DNA of 64,000 nt from assembly GCA_035079385.1 (NCBI GenBank), contig JAVHKY010000027.1, positions 2,108,001-2,172,000 of the forward strand, given 5' to 3'. How positions within the stretch are numbered: the first letter of the stretch is position 1; each line of letters begins with the position of its first letter. The notes under the pieces are model-generated. The model did no database searches, had not been told where the DNA came from, and worked only from the letters and a program-made list of their open reading frames with translations. The stretch is from Aspidiotus rigidus. Lineage: Eukaryota; Arthropoda; Insecta; Hemiptera; Diaspididae. Shown in pieces: positions 48,901 to 57,251 of the stretch. Position numbers and translations under genes: made by a program.

Positions 48901-49037
48901 ATTATATATTTTTTTAGTTCGTTTACGAACTTAGAATTTATCATTGATACGTTTGCACCGCCGTCATAGAGAGCTTGAGCGGGGCAGTCCTCTGCTAATA
49001 TCTGTAGAACGATGAGAGGAGTCAAAGTTAGTTTTTT
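45993..49037 (-). CDS. pol: Pol polyprotein: protease, RT, RNase H, integrase
   Basis: About 1,010 codons are open after the gag stop. There is no ATG near the start. The first listed codon is TTG, and the frame is open back through the A-run, as expected for a -1 frameshift product. In order: retropepsin loop (ALYDGGANVSMINSKF, with Gly in place of the usual Thr/Ser), reverse transcriptase (LPFGIKIASPTYQRIL and the catalytic YIDDILIFS), RNase H (IYTDASIEGIGAVL), integrase zinc motif (HNQLGH, later CEICIKNK) and DDE core (MSLDTIGG; LLTDQYGGLTS; GLNERLNQTL). A GPY/F-like IGPFPI stretch follows near the end. No chromodomain is seen. It copies the element RNA and integrates the cDNA. Confidence 0.93.
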   Translation of the reverse strand, partial: KKLTLTPLIVLQILAEDCPAQALYDGGANVSMINSKFVNELKKYIIPLKPYSCRTLGGVRLLTGAIKLKTKIMNIEKEIWFFVIQDEDFHYDVLLGLDCIQIFRLNQDYKLNITQTIDEDEFKNNTNKPKEIINTPIITVNWNEFMPIEQFQAETEHLDPIKKNKIEGLIDKYETLFARNRYDVGNFSEQEAHIKLFENKFIARKPYRCSLEDQLEIEQQVAELLKAGLIEESCSPFAAPVTMAFRKAEGKKNRMCCDFRALNKLIVPETFPFPTIDDVIVQTAECEWFSVIDMNSAFWSIPVRTKDRYKTGFVTQEGHYQWTCLPFGIKIASPTYQRILSGIIRRNNLSKFCTNYIDDILIFSKSFDEHVQHIEQVFKAIQNEGFKIKFTKCSFAVKKVKYLGHELSKNTIKPMYDNVISIQNFPTPKNKKNIRQLLGKINFYHKYIKDAAKILEPFHNLLRKNVDFKWSQECENSFIKIKKYLTSQPILAIFDRLKPILIYTDASIEGIGAVLKQIQKDGSIKPVAYFSKKLTEGQKKKKAVFLECLAIKEAVKFWQYWLLGNHFTVYSDHKPLENLGVNVRTDEELGDMMNFLSQFDFNIIYNPGKSNEEADCLSRNPFFDSGEVTGDDILCTVNLFTINEILSDQKQVIKNKDHFVENGIVYKKSNNKKQIILSEEGARVLITRIHNQLGHVGTDCLIRMITPLYCAKNIYKTIKQITKNCEICIKNKTRKGKSFGFLGHLGPPTKPFQIMSLDTIGGFGGRRSTKKYLHLLVDHFTRFAYILTSKTQSTEDFIKIIHSVQANNKIDILLTDQYGGLTSDNFDQYLKDNQINHIFTAVDAAFSLGLNERLNQTLVNRIRCRINEENNDRAWTTVAKQCAEEYNKTVHSVTKFAPEYLLKGTKFPILPPTLEPFSDLDTDRLKAYHNTLKHHQKNKSRYDLNKIDHEFKLGDLVYVENGNKLNRQKLDPIRIGPFPIIECLSKSVYRLACGSSEREKRLFHVSKFIPVNSL

Positions 49038-50164
49038 TGATTAGGGATAGAATTTAATACGTCCTGCAGTTCTGCATTGTTTGCAACACGTATGGGTTTT
49101 TCAAGATCCCGGTGTGCCTTTTTAAATGGCTCTAATTTATTTTCTGGGTTATTAGGGTTGCTCCAGCATTTAGCTTCCGGATGAAAACGATTACGCTGAC
49201 CTAATTTTTCACAAATAGAGCAAGGTTTGTAATTTACTTTATTTTGTTTCTTATTAACTGTTGACTTACCCGTCTTTTCCTTATCAGAGACTGTTGTCAC
49301 CATATTTTCAAGACTACCTAGAGCGGCCATTAGGTCACCCTGATTTTGGATATCGGCTCTATCCAGCCGGTCACGTACATTGCTAGGAAGACCTACGATT
49401 ACAAGATTAATTCTAGCGATCTCTGGGAGAGACGGCTCTACATCTAGGAGTAATTTAATTTTTTTAAGGGCGTAATCGGTAAAGGCGCCCGCGAGATATG
49501 AAAACGAATACGCGTATACAATGTCCGACCACCCTTTATTTTCAAAATTTTCGAGAAAGCTGACTCTCCAACTACCCCATGTACCCTCCAGGCCAACCGT
49601 CCGGTAGCAAATATCGTACCAATCGGACGCCGGACCATCGAGGAATAATCTTAATGCTTCGGAAAAACGATGTTCCGGAAGAGACATTCGAGTTGCCTCT
49701 TTCTGAAAAATATTAAGCCATACCGTGGCGTTCTGTTTTTTTCCCGAAAATTTTGTACAAACCATTTCCTTTGTTAATGAAGTGAACGATTTTTGAGGAA
49801 CGATAGGTTCGGGTTTCTCGTTCGTCCGAAGTTGTGGATTCGGCGTGAGTGGCGCTGTCTCATCGAGAAATATTTTTCGAAATATTACATTTTCGTCTTC
49901 ATCAAGGTAGATTTTAAGCAGATCTTCATTTGGTGTAATTTTTATCTTCCGGGTTTTCCCGCGCTTGTCCAGCTGCTTCAGCGCTTGCTCGATTGAAGGG
50001 TGCTTGGCTAATTCTGGATGCATCGAAATTGGTTGAGATTCGACCGGAAAACTGTATGCGGTTGATTCACCAACGATCTGAATAGATTTCACATTACGAA
50101 CATTTGATTTCGAATCTGATAGCGACGCCTCACAGGCCAACAAGAATTGAATCTTCACCGACAT
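49028..50164 (-). CDS. gag: Gag of the LTR retrotransposon
   Basis: A 378-aa capsid/nucleocapsid precursor. I took the ATG at 50164. The frame is open further to 50191 but only with a GTG start. The middle has a retrotransposon-capsid-like stretch (WLNIFQKEATRMSLPEHR, then ALRLFLDGPASDWY). The C-terminal part has a Cys-His knuckle with unusual spacing, CSICEKLGQRNRFHPEAKC (CX2CX9HX4C). It ends NSIPNQKN with the stop immediately after a slippery heptamer, so Gag is the non-shifted product and Gag-Pol the shifted one. Confidence 0.88.
   Translation of the reverse strand: MSVKIQFLLACEASLSDSKSNVRNVKSIQIVGESTAYSFPVESQPISMHPELAKHPSIEQALKQLDKRGKTRKIKITPNEDLLKIYLDEDENVIFRKIFLDETAPLTPNPQLRTNEKPEPIVPQKSFTSLTKEMVCTKFSGKKQNATVWLNIFQKEATRMSLPEHRFSEALRLFLDGPASDWYDICYRTVGLEGTWGSWRVSFLENFENKGWSDIVYAYSFSYLAGAFTDYALKKIKLLLDVEPSLPEIARINLVIVGLPSNVRDRLDRADIQNQGDLMAALGSLENMVTTVSDKEKTGKSTVNKKQNKVNYKPCSICEKLGQRNRFHPEAKCWSNPNNPENKLEPFKKAHRDLEKPIRVANNAELQDVLNSIPNQKN
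49031..49037 (-). promoter_or_regulatory. -1 ribosomal frameshift site A AAA AAC
   Basis: On the minus strand the gag codons read CAA AAA AAC TAA. The heptamer A AAA AAC is in the exact register for simultaneous -1 slippage and lies directly before the gag stop (49028-49030). Slipping enters the open pol frame (CTA ACT TTG ACT). A stimulatory downstream structure cannot be judged by eye. Confidence 0.8.
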
Positions 50165-50205
50165 TCTAATTGTGTTCACGTTTCTCGACACGACGATACA
50201 CGAAA

Positions 50206-50217
50206 AATTTAACGATT
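50206..50217 (-). promoter_or_regulatory. Putative self-complementary primer-binding site
   Basis: The 12 nt immediately after the 5' LTR, AATCGTTAAATT in element sense, are the exact reverse complement of LTR positions 50290-50301 (AATTTAACGATT in element sense). No tRNA-3'-end-like TGG motif is present at the usual position. This is the arrangement used by Tf1-type self-priming elements, in which the 5' end of the RNA folds onto the site and is cut to form the primer. It predicts a transcript start near 50301. Confidence 0.6.
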
Positions 50218-50501
50218 TGTAAAATCAATTTACTTGATTCGTAAATTTTTCTTTATCAATATAACGATGTACAAAATAACATGCGTGTGAATCGTTAAAT
50301 TAAGGATTAATATCACCGAGTCTAAAAACGAATAATTTGTTGTAATATAAACGAACTTGTTCATCAGCGAGTACAGCTATTCGACTGATTAGAAAAGGTT
50401 CCTTCAATGTACGAGACCAGCCGAATAGACAGATAAGAGAGTGAACAATCGTACACACGATTGTTCGTGAAATTAGGTGGTGTAAGTACCTAAATTTTAC
50501 A
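50218..50501 (-). repeat. 5' LTR
   Basis: 284 bp, TGTAAAA to TTTTACA. It contains a perfect 10-bp hairpin (GAACAATCGT at 50443-50452, ACGATTGTTC at 50457-50466) whose left arm is missing in the 3' LTR. A clear TATA box before the predicted start at 50301 is not evident. Confidence 0.92.
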
Positions 50502-50505
50502 TATA

Positions 50506-52940
50506 TTTTTTTCATCGTAATGTTATATACTTTTGCTTCCACAAGCGCATCTTTATTATTATTATTGCCACTGCACTTGATGCAATAATTGGTAATTTTT
50601 TGATAATTCTTTCTTTTGTTCCGTATTTATTTGAAGTCAAGTCAGAGAAAGAAAGTAATGTAGAAAGTAAAATAATAAAGCGAATTATTAGAGGGGTATA
50701 GGGCACTGCAGCTAAAATATTCACTTTCAGCATTTGTCTTGAAGTTACGACCTTATGAAATACCTACACCTTCGGCGTAGGCTCTTGGTTTTAAAAGAAT
50801 AAAAAAAATTCAATCGACTTTCACTTCCAGCTTTCGACTTTTAGCTGGCTGCAGTGTTCTGGACGAGTAAAATAAATAAATAGGTAAACGAATATGATAA
50901 TAAAATTGAAAGCAATATGTACTAAAATAGCAATTGATAAGGTTGAGGATGTGCATGCCCAAGGAAAGGTAAGCAACGTTGAATAAAGGATGTCAAAAAA
51001 AAAAAAGAACACTTCGAAGAAAAATGAATAAAATACAATAAACTGGACAAAAACCCATCCATATGATAATGAAAACAAGAAAATAAATAAAATAGTGGTA
51101 CTTGACATCTCTCTTCGGAGATCCTTTAGAACTGATTTTCAAAAAAGTTACATCAGATTTAATCGAATAAAATGCAAATATTACGAGTTTAACGAAACAA
51201 AATAATGACGTTCACGCGTTGCTTTTTAGTCGCGTCATCGCACGACGAGATTTTGAAAAATTAATGAGCATTATAGCGAGGAATTTTCCTTTAAATAATG
51301 GCAAACAAGTACTTTCGTATACGTGAATGCGATATGCAGAAATTTATATCAAGAGGGTAAGCATTTTGTTGAAAAAATCCTGAAAAATTATGATTGGCCA
51401 AAAAATTCATTCTCGGAAATGAGGGCTCGTTTTTGTAAACAATATTTCGTCAATAGAAAAAAAAACTGGCGCTGAAAAACTTTATCAAGCTTTTTTTCTA
51501 TCGTGATTTTTATTTCAAGAAAATATAAAACCGCATAATACTACACAATTATATGAAGAGTACGTACCATACAGAGAAAGATACATGAAAGAGTCATTTA
51601 TAAGTGATAGAGAGTTAGGAATACTCAAGGTTTTATTTTGGACAGCGCGATGTAATTAAAAAAGAAATCGTACATCGTCCTAATTAAGTACACCTATGAG
51701 AGCAGGATTATGATGTCTCAAATGAGAAAGAGACTAAATTTGAGCCTCTGCTGACTTTTAGAAATTACGATTCTCCGATAGGCATTGAATTAAATTGATG
51801 TATTAATTCGAAAATAAATCGACCATGGATTGCGCATCAGTACGTTTTTCACCGAAGTCGTCAGATCTATTGGTAAACTTTTTTTCTTTTTCCCCCTTTC
51901 TTTTTTTCTTATCCTGTTCTTTTGAAGGATAACAATTAAAGGAAGTCGCTCCGATTGTGAGGGAGTAACTTAGAGACGTATTCGACAAAGGCATTAATTA
52001 AAACGTCATTAGGATATTCCAAACGATTTTTCAAGTTCATCGCTGGTTTCGACAATTTCTCTCTTCTAATTAATGAATTTTCTGCGATAGGAATTGAGTT
52101 CACATGGCGAAAGTAAAAAAAGGAACGCATGGCTAAAGGCGATGGAAAAAAAATCTGATTTCGAGCTTTCGAGCAAAATAAAACGAATTATAATGTATTT
52201 AGAAGGGATAAAAGTCTTCGGAATAAGGAGAGAATAAATTTAATTGTTTCGTTCTCATGCGCGTATTCAAGTATAAATAATATTTGCACAGTATTGGACG
52301 TCTAACAACACACATAATGTAGTCACATTATCGAAAGCGGTAAATCAATTAAATTACAATGGTGAAGTTCGTTCGTATTTTTTCATTCGGAAAAAATTTC
52401 AACATCGAGTAAATGTCGAGCCGGCTTTTTCGCCGCGCCGCGCCGCCATCGTCGGCGGTACGTAGTATTAAAAAAGAATATTATTTAAAATCTAATGTAG
52501 AAAATTATAAATGGAACTGTAATTTTCTAATTTCTTCCCGCGTTTCTCCTCCACGTCTTGCACAGCGAAAGACGCGAAAAAACTTTATTAAATTTTCTTG
52601 CAACTAAATCCAGTTAGTCGAAATCGTAAATTATTTTTTATGTCTTTTCGTTCGATTTTTATCCTTTTTCCGCTATCAGCGTCGGTCCTGCCTGTATAAT
52701 GTCCGTCCTTCCCTCTCTAACCTAGACGGAAACCTCGTGTACGAATATATATACGGTTCATAAGGAAGTAGGTATCGCTCTCACAAAGTACTTTGTTGAA
52801 ATATTTTTCCATCAAGACGACACGCATTCAAATATTATTCGTACTTCCAGGAACATAAACCAGAGAAGCTAAAGTACACAGTTGTGCTTTACGACTTATA
52901 GGCAGAGACGAGAAGACGCATTTATAGGAAGTTGTTTAAC
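50506..52940. other. No gene recognised
   Basis: By position this may still be neto intron, but no exon encoding the first half of CUB1 was found. A small GC-rich island (about 52420-52465, CGCCGCGCCGCGCCGCC) carries an ATG at 52413 followed by MSSRLFRRAAPPSSA and a GTACGT donor-like site. This is too little to call an exon. Confidence 0.35.
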
Positions 52941-52943
52941 TGA

Positions 52944-52978
52944 TATATAGCGGCGCGAAACGTATCTGTGGTCAGTTA
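52944..52978 (+). promoter_or_regulatory. Candidate Pol II core promoter (TATA plus Inr)
   Basis: TATATA at 52944-52949 is followed 30 nt later by TCAGTT with its A at 52974, matching the arthropod initiator TCAGT and the classical TATA-to-start distance. The predicted leader ends at a GTGAGT donor (53007). A TTTGATTTCAG acceptor (exon from 53072) and further short exon-like pieces lead to the frame at 53250. Confidence 0.4.
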
Positions 52979-53249
52979 ACGATAACTGGGATCATTGTAT
53001 CGCCGAGTGAGTTCGTTGACTCATCTAGTGCAAAGGCCATCCAAATGAGTCTTCCATTTCTTTGATTTCAGAGCAGTCTGAAAAAAGACGACAGAGAGCT
53101 CGTAACTAGCATGTAGACAGATTTGTAAGGGTCTTGGTGGCGGGCACGCTTCTCAAAAACCGCTATATCTAAACCTAAGATTGACCTTTTCGAATATTTT
53201 TTTAGAACGGGAAGAACCCTTGAGGTACATGTGACTTACGCTTCGCGTT

Positions 53250-53489
53250 ATGGACGTCCATGAAGAATTACTAGCAGGACTCTCTCATATACTGCCGGAA
53301 GCGCTGGGCATTCAACCTGCGATATGTGAATTAGAAGAAAGGTATTTTAAGCAATATTCTGATTGTGACGGGCGGAAGGATAGAGTCTTTTCCGTTCAGA
53401 ATCCACGACAAGAAATCAGCTTCGCTTCCGGTTTATCTCGAAGAAGGCAAATTTACAGGAATTCTCGTTGTGCTAGGCGAGGAAAGTGA
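53250..53489 (+). CDS. Small unassigned open frame
   Basis: 79 codons from ATG (starts MDVHEELLAGLSHILPEALG), preceded by the promoter-like sequence at 52944 and several GT-AG pairs. An overlapping frame (53365-53559) also looks protein-like (SFPFRIHDKKSASLPVYLEE), which weakens the case for this one. It has no domain I recognise. It may be a short gene, a first exon or repeat-derived. Confidence 0.25.
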   Translation: MDVHEELLAGLSHILPEALGIQPAICELEERYFKQYSDCDGRKDRVFSVQNPRQEISFASGLSRRRQIYRNSRCARRGK

Positions 53490-53619
53490 ATTTTTCAATC
53501 ATATTCTTTCGCCAAGAAAAATCTGTCTTTTCCTCAATCTAAATCGGGAGCGAAGCTGATTCTTTGCAACGAGTTCACACGGACGAGAAACCTTAGTAAA
53601 TTGATATTGTCTCCTTTGT

Positions 53620-55540
53620 CACAATGAAAATTTCTACACATTTACCCGCCTCAATCAAACCGATCTGTCACCGCGAGTCCATAACGGAAGACTATACATT
53701 TTCTCCATCCATCGTCCGACACAACGAGAATTTCTATACATTTGCCCGCTCTGACCACTTGAAACCTCAGTCGACAACTCACCGTGAGCTTACTACAGAA
53801 GACGACGATTGGAGGGCCAGGGTGCCAATACAAAACGACGGCTTCCTTAACGAAGTTAAACGAGGAACGCAGGGAACCTGTTTTATGAGTCAAATAGGAT
53901 TTGGTATTGAAAATTCAAGGAAGCCTAGACCTAGATAAAGCTAGTATAAAGAAGGCCTAGACGTAAAATAAGCCTAGTATAATGTAGTTTGAAAGTCCAA
54001 GTTTTTCTCAAATCTCGAGCTATTTATGATAGGAGGGAGACTTGGGAAAATTTGTCCCCTTCGAGAGTCAAAAGTTTTCCAAGTCCCTCTTCTATCATAT
54101 ATAGCTCGAGAGTCGACATTTTTCCAAGTCCCCCTCCTACCATATATAGCTCGAGGGTCGAAATTTTTTCTAAGTCCCCCTCCTATCATATATTCTCGAG
54201 AGTCGAAATTTTTCTAAGTTTTTCGCTGGACGGCGCACGCCAGATTTCTCAAATAGCCCCCCATAAAACAGGTTCCCTGTTAAAAAGAAGAAAAAATCCC
54301 GTCTTCAGACAAACGGAGTTGAACGCAGAACGCAGGGAACCTATTCTATGGGTCGAATTGGTTTCGGTATTGAGCATTCGAATTGAAATCTTGCTGAGTC
54401 TCAAGATTTTTCCGAGTTCCTCTGCCTCCAAGTCCCTTCCCTATCATTTAGCCCTACGGCTCGAGAGTCGAAATTTTTCCGAAGGGTAGGTCAGTTTCCG
54501 ACGGACACCATACGGCGCACGGCAAATCTTTTAAAAAGCCGCCCATAAATCAGGTTCCCTGTTAGAATCGAAATATGAGGATTCTACCCATAGCATATTT
54601 TCCTTCCTCTCCATTAGTTACAGGGGAAGGAGACCAGCACAAACGAAAAATTTGACGGCACAAATCAGCACAAACTGATTTGAGGTGATTCTATTAGCTA
54701 TGAGAGGAGCGGAGGGAGTAGTCACATTGAACTAGATCAGGCGGACGCCACCAGAATACATTCTTCCTAAGTCGACTGCTAGTATTAAATTATCGAATGC
54801 ACTTTAAATGGACGTAAATTTTGAATCCATTTACAGGGAACCTGTTCTATATTTTTTTTTTGAGAAATTTGCCGTGCACCGTCCGGTAAAAAACCTAATT
54901 TCGACTATCGAGCCATATATGATAGCAGAGGGACTTGGAAAAAATTTTGAATCTCGAGCTGTATACAATAGGAGGGGACTTAAAAAAAAGGAAAATTCCC
55001 TTAACGATGTTAAACGAGGAACGCTGGAAACCTGTTCTGTGGGTTGAAAAATAATACATTACAGCCCCTTCAAGTAACTAGACATGCAACGCTTTGTACA
55101 CAATTCAACGAGCCCGGTGTGCAATGAGCGGAGGGGGACTTGAAATAATTTCGGCCTCCAAGCTATATATGATAGGAGGAGGACTTGGAAAAATTTCGTC
55201 TCTCATAGGAGAGGGACTTGGAATAATTTCGACTCTCACGCTATGTATGATAGGAGGGGTGCTTACAAAAATTTCATCTTTCGAACTATATTATGCTAGG
55301 CCTATAGTAGGTGTAGCACTTCTGTATATTAGCTTTATATTAGGTCTAGTCTTCCTAGAATTCTCGATACCAAATCCAATTTGACTCGTAAAACAGGTTT
55401 CCTGCGTTCCTCATTTAACTTCGTTAAGGAAGCCGTCGTTTTTCTAAGCTCCCCTCCCCCTCCTATCATATATAACCCGAGAGTCGAAATTTTCCAAGTA
55501 CCCCTCGCTCTTCTAATGATGAGAAGTTGAGGGCACAAAC
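53620..55540. repeat. Dense cluster of minisatellite and companion repeats
   Basis: At 53630-53815 there is an imperfect direct duplication (AATTTCTACACATTTACCCG; AATTTCTATACATTTGCCCG). Copies of a companion repeat (AACGAGGAACGCAGGGAACC, TTTGGTATTGAAAATTC, TAGACCTA) lie at 53852-53985, 54320-54380, 55003-55045 and inverted at 55290-55435. Minisatellite units of 44-46 bp lie at 54010-54215 (one forward, then three inverted), 54440-54480, 54890-54980, 55120-55290 and inverted at 55445-55505. GGCGGCGCACG-type segments follow at 54233 and 54510. Open frames here are repeat by-products. Confidence 0.75.
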
Positions 55541-57250
55541 GATAAGCTGTCTATTCCCACTTGATTGTATGCGAAATTCCACTCACGAGGGCGACGACAC
55601 TACAATCGCTCTGCACGTATTTAAGAGTAGAATTGAGCACAAACGCTGAAACATGACCATACCATTTCCATGAAGGAAACTCTTATGGAGAGCCAATGTC
55701 ACCCTCGCCTCTTTTAACGTACCACGAGATAGGTGGTACAAAAGCTGAAACGTAGAGCACTAATATGTACCAACAATTCCGCTCAAAGTTTACCAGATTT
55801 ATTCATTGGGGAGGAGGGGGAGAGGCCAGCACGTTTGAGGCACCCAAATGAGACCCGCCGTTTTTCATATCATCGAGTGAGGCACGAACAATGAATTGCG
55901 AAGCACGTACATGCACAAACAAAATAGAATTAAAATGGAACCAAAATTCAAGAATGGCGGGTCGCGGTGACGGACCCTCAAAAATTGAAAGAGGATGACT
56001 CGAATTTTTCAATTTTCTTTTGTTTTTGAGAGGGATGGAGACAAGAGCAATCTTGAATTTCAAAACACCAAAAAATTATGAATTTCGTGTAAAAATATTT
56101 TCCAAGCTCGTGTCTATAAGTTTTATCGACTTTCAAAGGTACAGCCTCAGGATTTTGTGACAATTCAATGCTCGCATAATTTTTTTTTGTCTTGAAATAT
56201 TAATGACGGCAGAGAAGATAATATCAATCAAATTCGGTTTTCCGAGATTATCTTTCTTTCTACCTCAATAAATCTTATTCAAAAATTACTTACGACAAGG
56301 AAGTTCCGCACGCTGATTGTCGAGTTGCCGAGCTCGTCTCGACTTAAGAGTATAATATTTCAATAAATTATATTATAATAATAAAAATATCAACGAATGA
56401 GTACTACAAGAAAGAACTCGAGCAAATTAACACGAAGTCGACGGAACTTCTTCGGGAAAAACTATGCGTAAGTATTATTTCAAATCGATAAACTTGAATA
56501 CCCTATTACCCTTCCTTAAATAACTTCTAGCTATGACTAAATACTAACGACGAGTTTCCCTATCTCCTGCTTACTTAACATGTAAAAATAAAATATTCAT
56601 AAAACTCGTGATTATGAAATTGCACCCTTGTTTATTTTAATGTTGTGATTTTCGCTTTTCTTCGATCGTAAAATTCATTAAGCTTATTAAGCCCTCTTTG
56701 TACCTTCCTAAACGTATAATATACATATTTTCTGATTCAAAAAAATTAAAAGCTTTTGATTTAATAATAAACAAACTTTTTAATGTCAAAAATATTGCTC
56801 CCAAATGAGTTTTAGACCCCAGAACTTTGAACTGAGAAAGATACGTCAAAGGAGAAAGTTTACACAATTGACGGTGCTAAAAAGTAGTCTGATACGGTAC
56901 AAGATATTGGGGATGAAACATTAATTCCCGGAAAATTACCTCTATAACTGCGTCTTTGGTCGTCGATGTTAATGAAATTTACATTGCCAGATGGGCTATG
57001 TCGATATACGTTCAAATTATCATCATATCCTCACCTGATCGACATTGCCTAGTACAGAGTGGGAAATGACGTGCGCGGTATTGCATTATACTGTATTGTC
57101 TGATCTCGATGCTTATCAAATGAAGTAGGAGCTCCGGTGGTCTATTTTCTCTTGTTTGTTAGTTCTGTGTTGTACACTCTTACCATTTACTGTCAAACAG
57201 CGAAAAAATTTCGTCATGCAAAGGTTTACGTCGGTTTTTTTGTGAGTGAA
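55541..57250. other. Intergenic, no gene recognised
   Basis: Short frames only (for example 55803-56063 on the minus strand). An A/T-rich patch lies at 56360-56395. Nothing is supported. Confidence 0.4.
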
Positions 57251-57251
57251 A

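Larger units (their letters stand above)
45665..50501 (-). mobile_element. Complete Ty3/gypsy-type LTR retrotransposon
   Basis: The element reads on the minus strand, the same sense as neto. The 5' LTR is 50218-50501 (284 bp) and the 3' LTR 45665-45933 (269 bp). Both run TGTAAAA to TTTTACA and are identical by eye apart from one 15-nt length difference. The target duplication is TATA at 45661-45664 and 50502-50505. A G-rich polypurine tract abuts the 3' LTR (minus-strand GGTGGGGGGA, 45934-45943). gag (49028-50164) and pol (45993 to about 49037) are both open. Near-identical LTRs and intact frames indicate a recent insertion. Protease-RT-RNaseH-integrase order places it with Ty3/gypsy. Confidence 0.93.

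Noticed and set aside
46273..49996. Plus-strand ORFs across the retrotransposon
   Set aside because: They are antisense shadows of gag and pol.
50190..50217. tRNA primer-binding site for the LTR element
   Set aside because: The sequence after the LTR does not begin with TGG or another usual tRNA 3' complement. The self-complementary match explains it better.
53989..55384. ORFs in the 54-55 kb cluster
   Set aside because: They repeat the minisatellite unit (for example YSSRV and IGGGLGK motifs) and follow its period.
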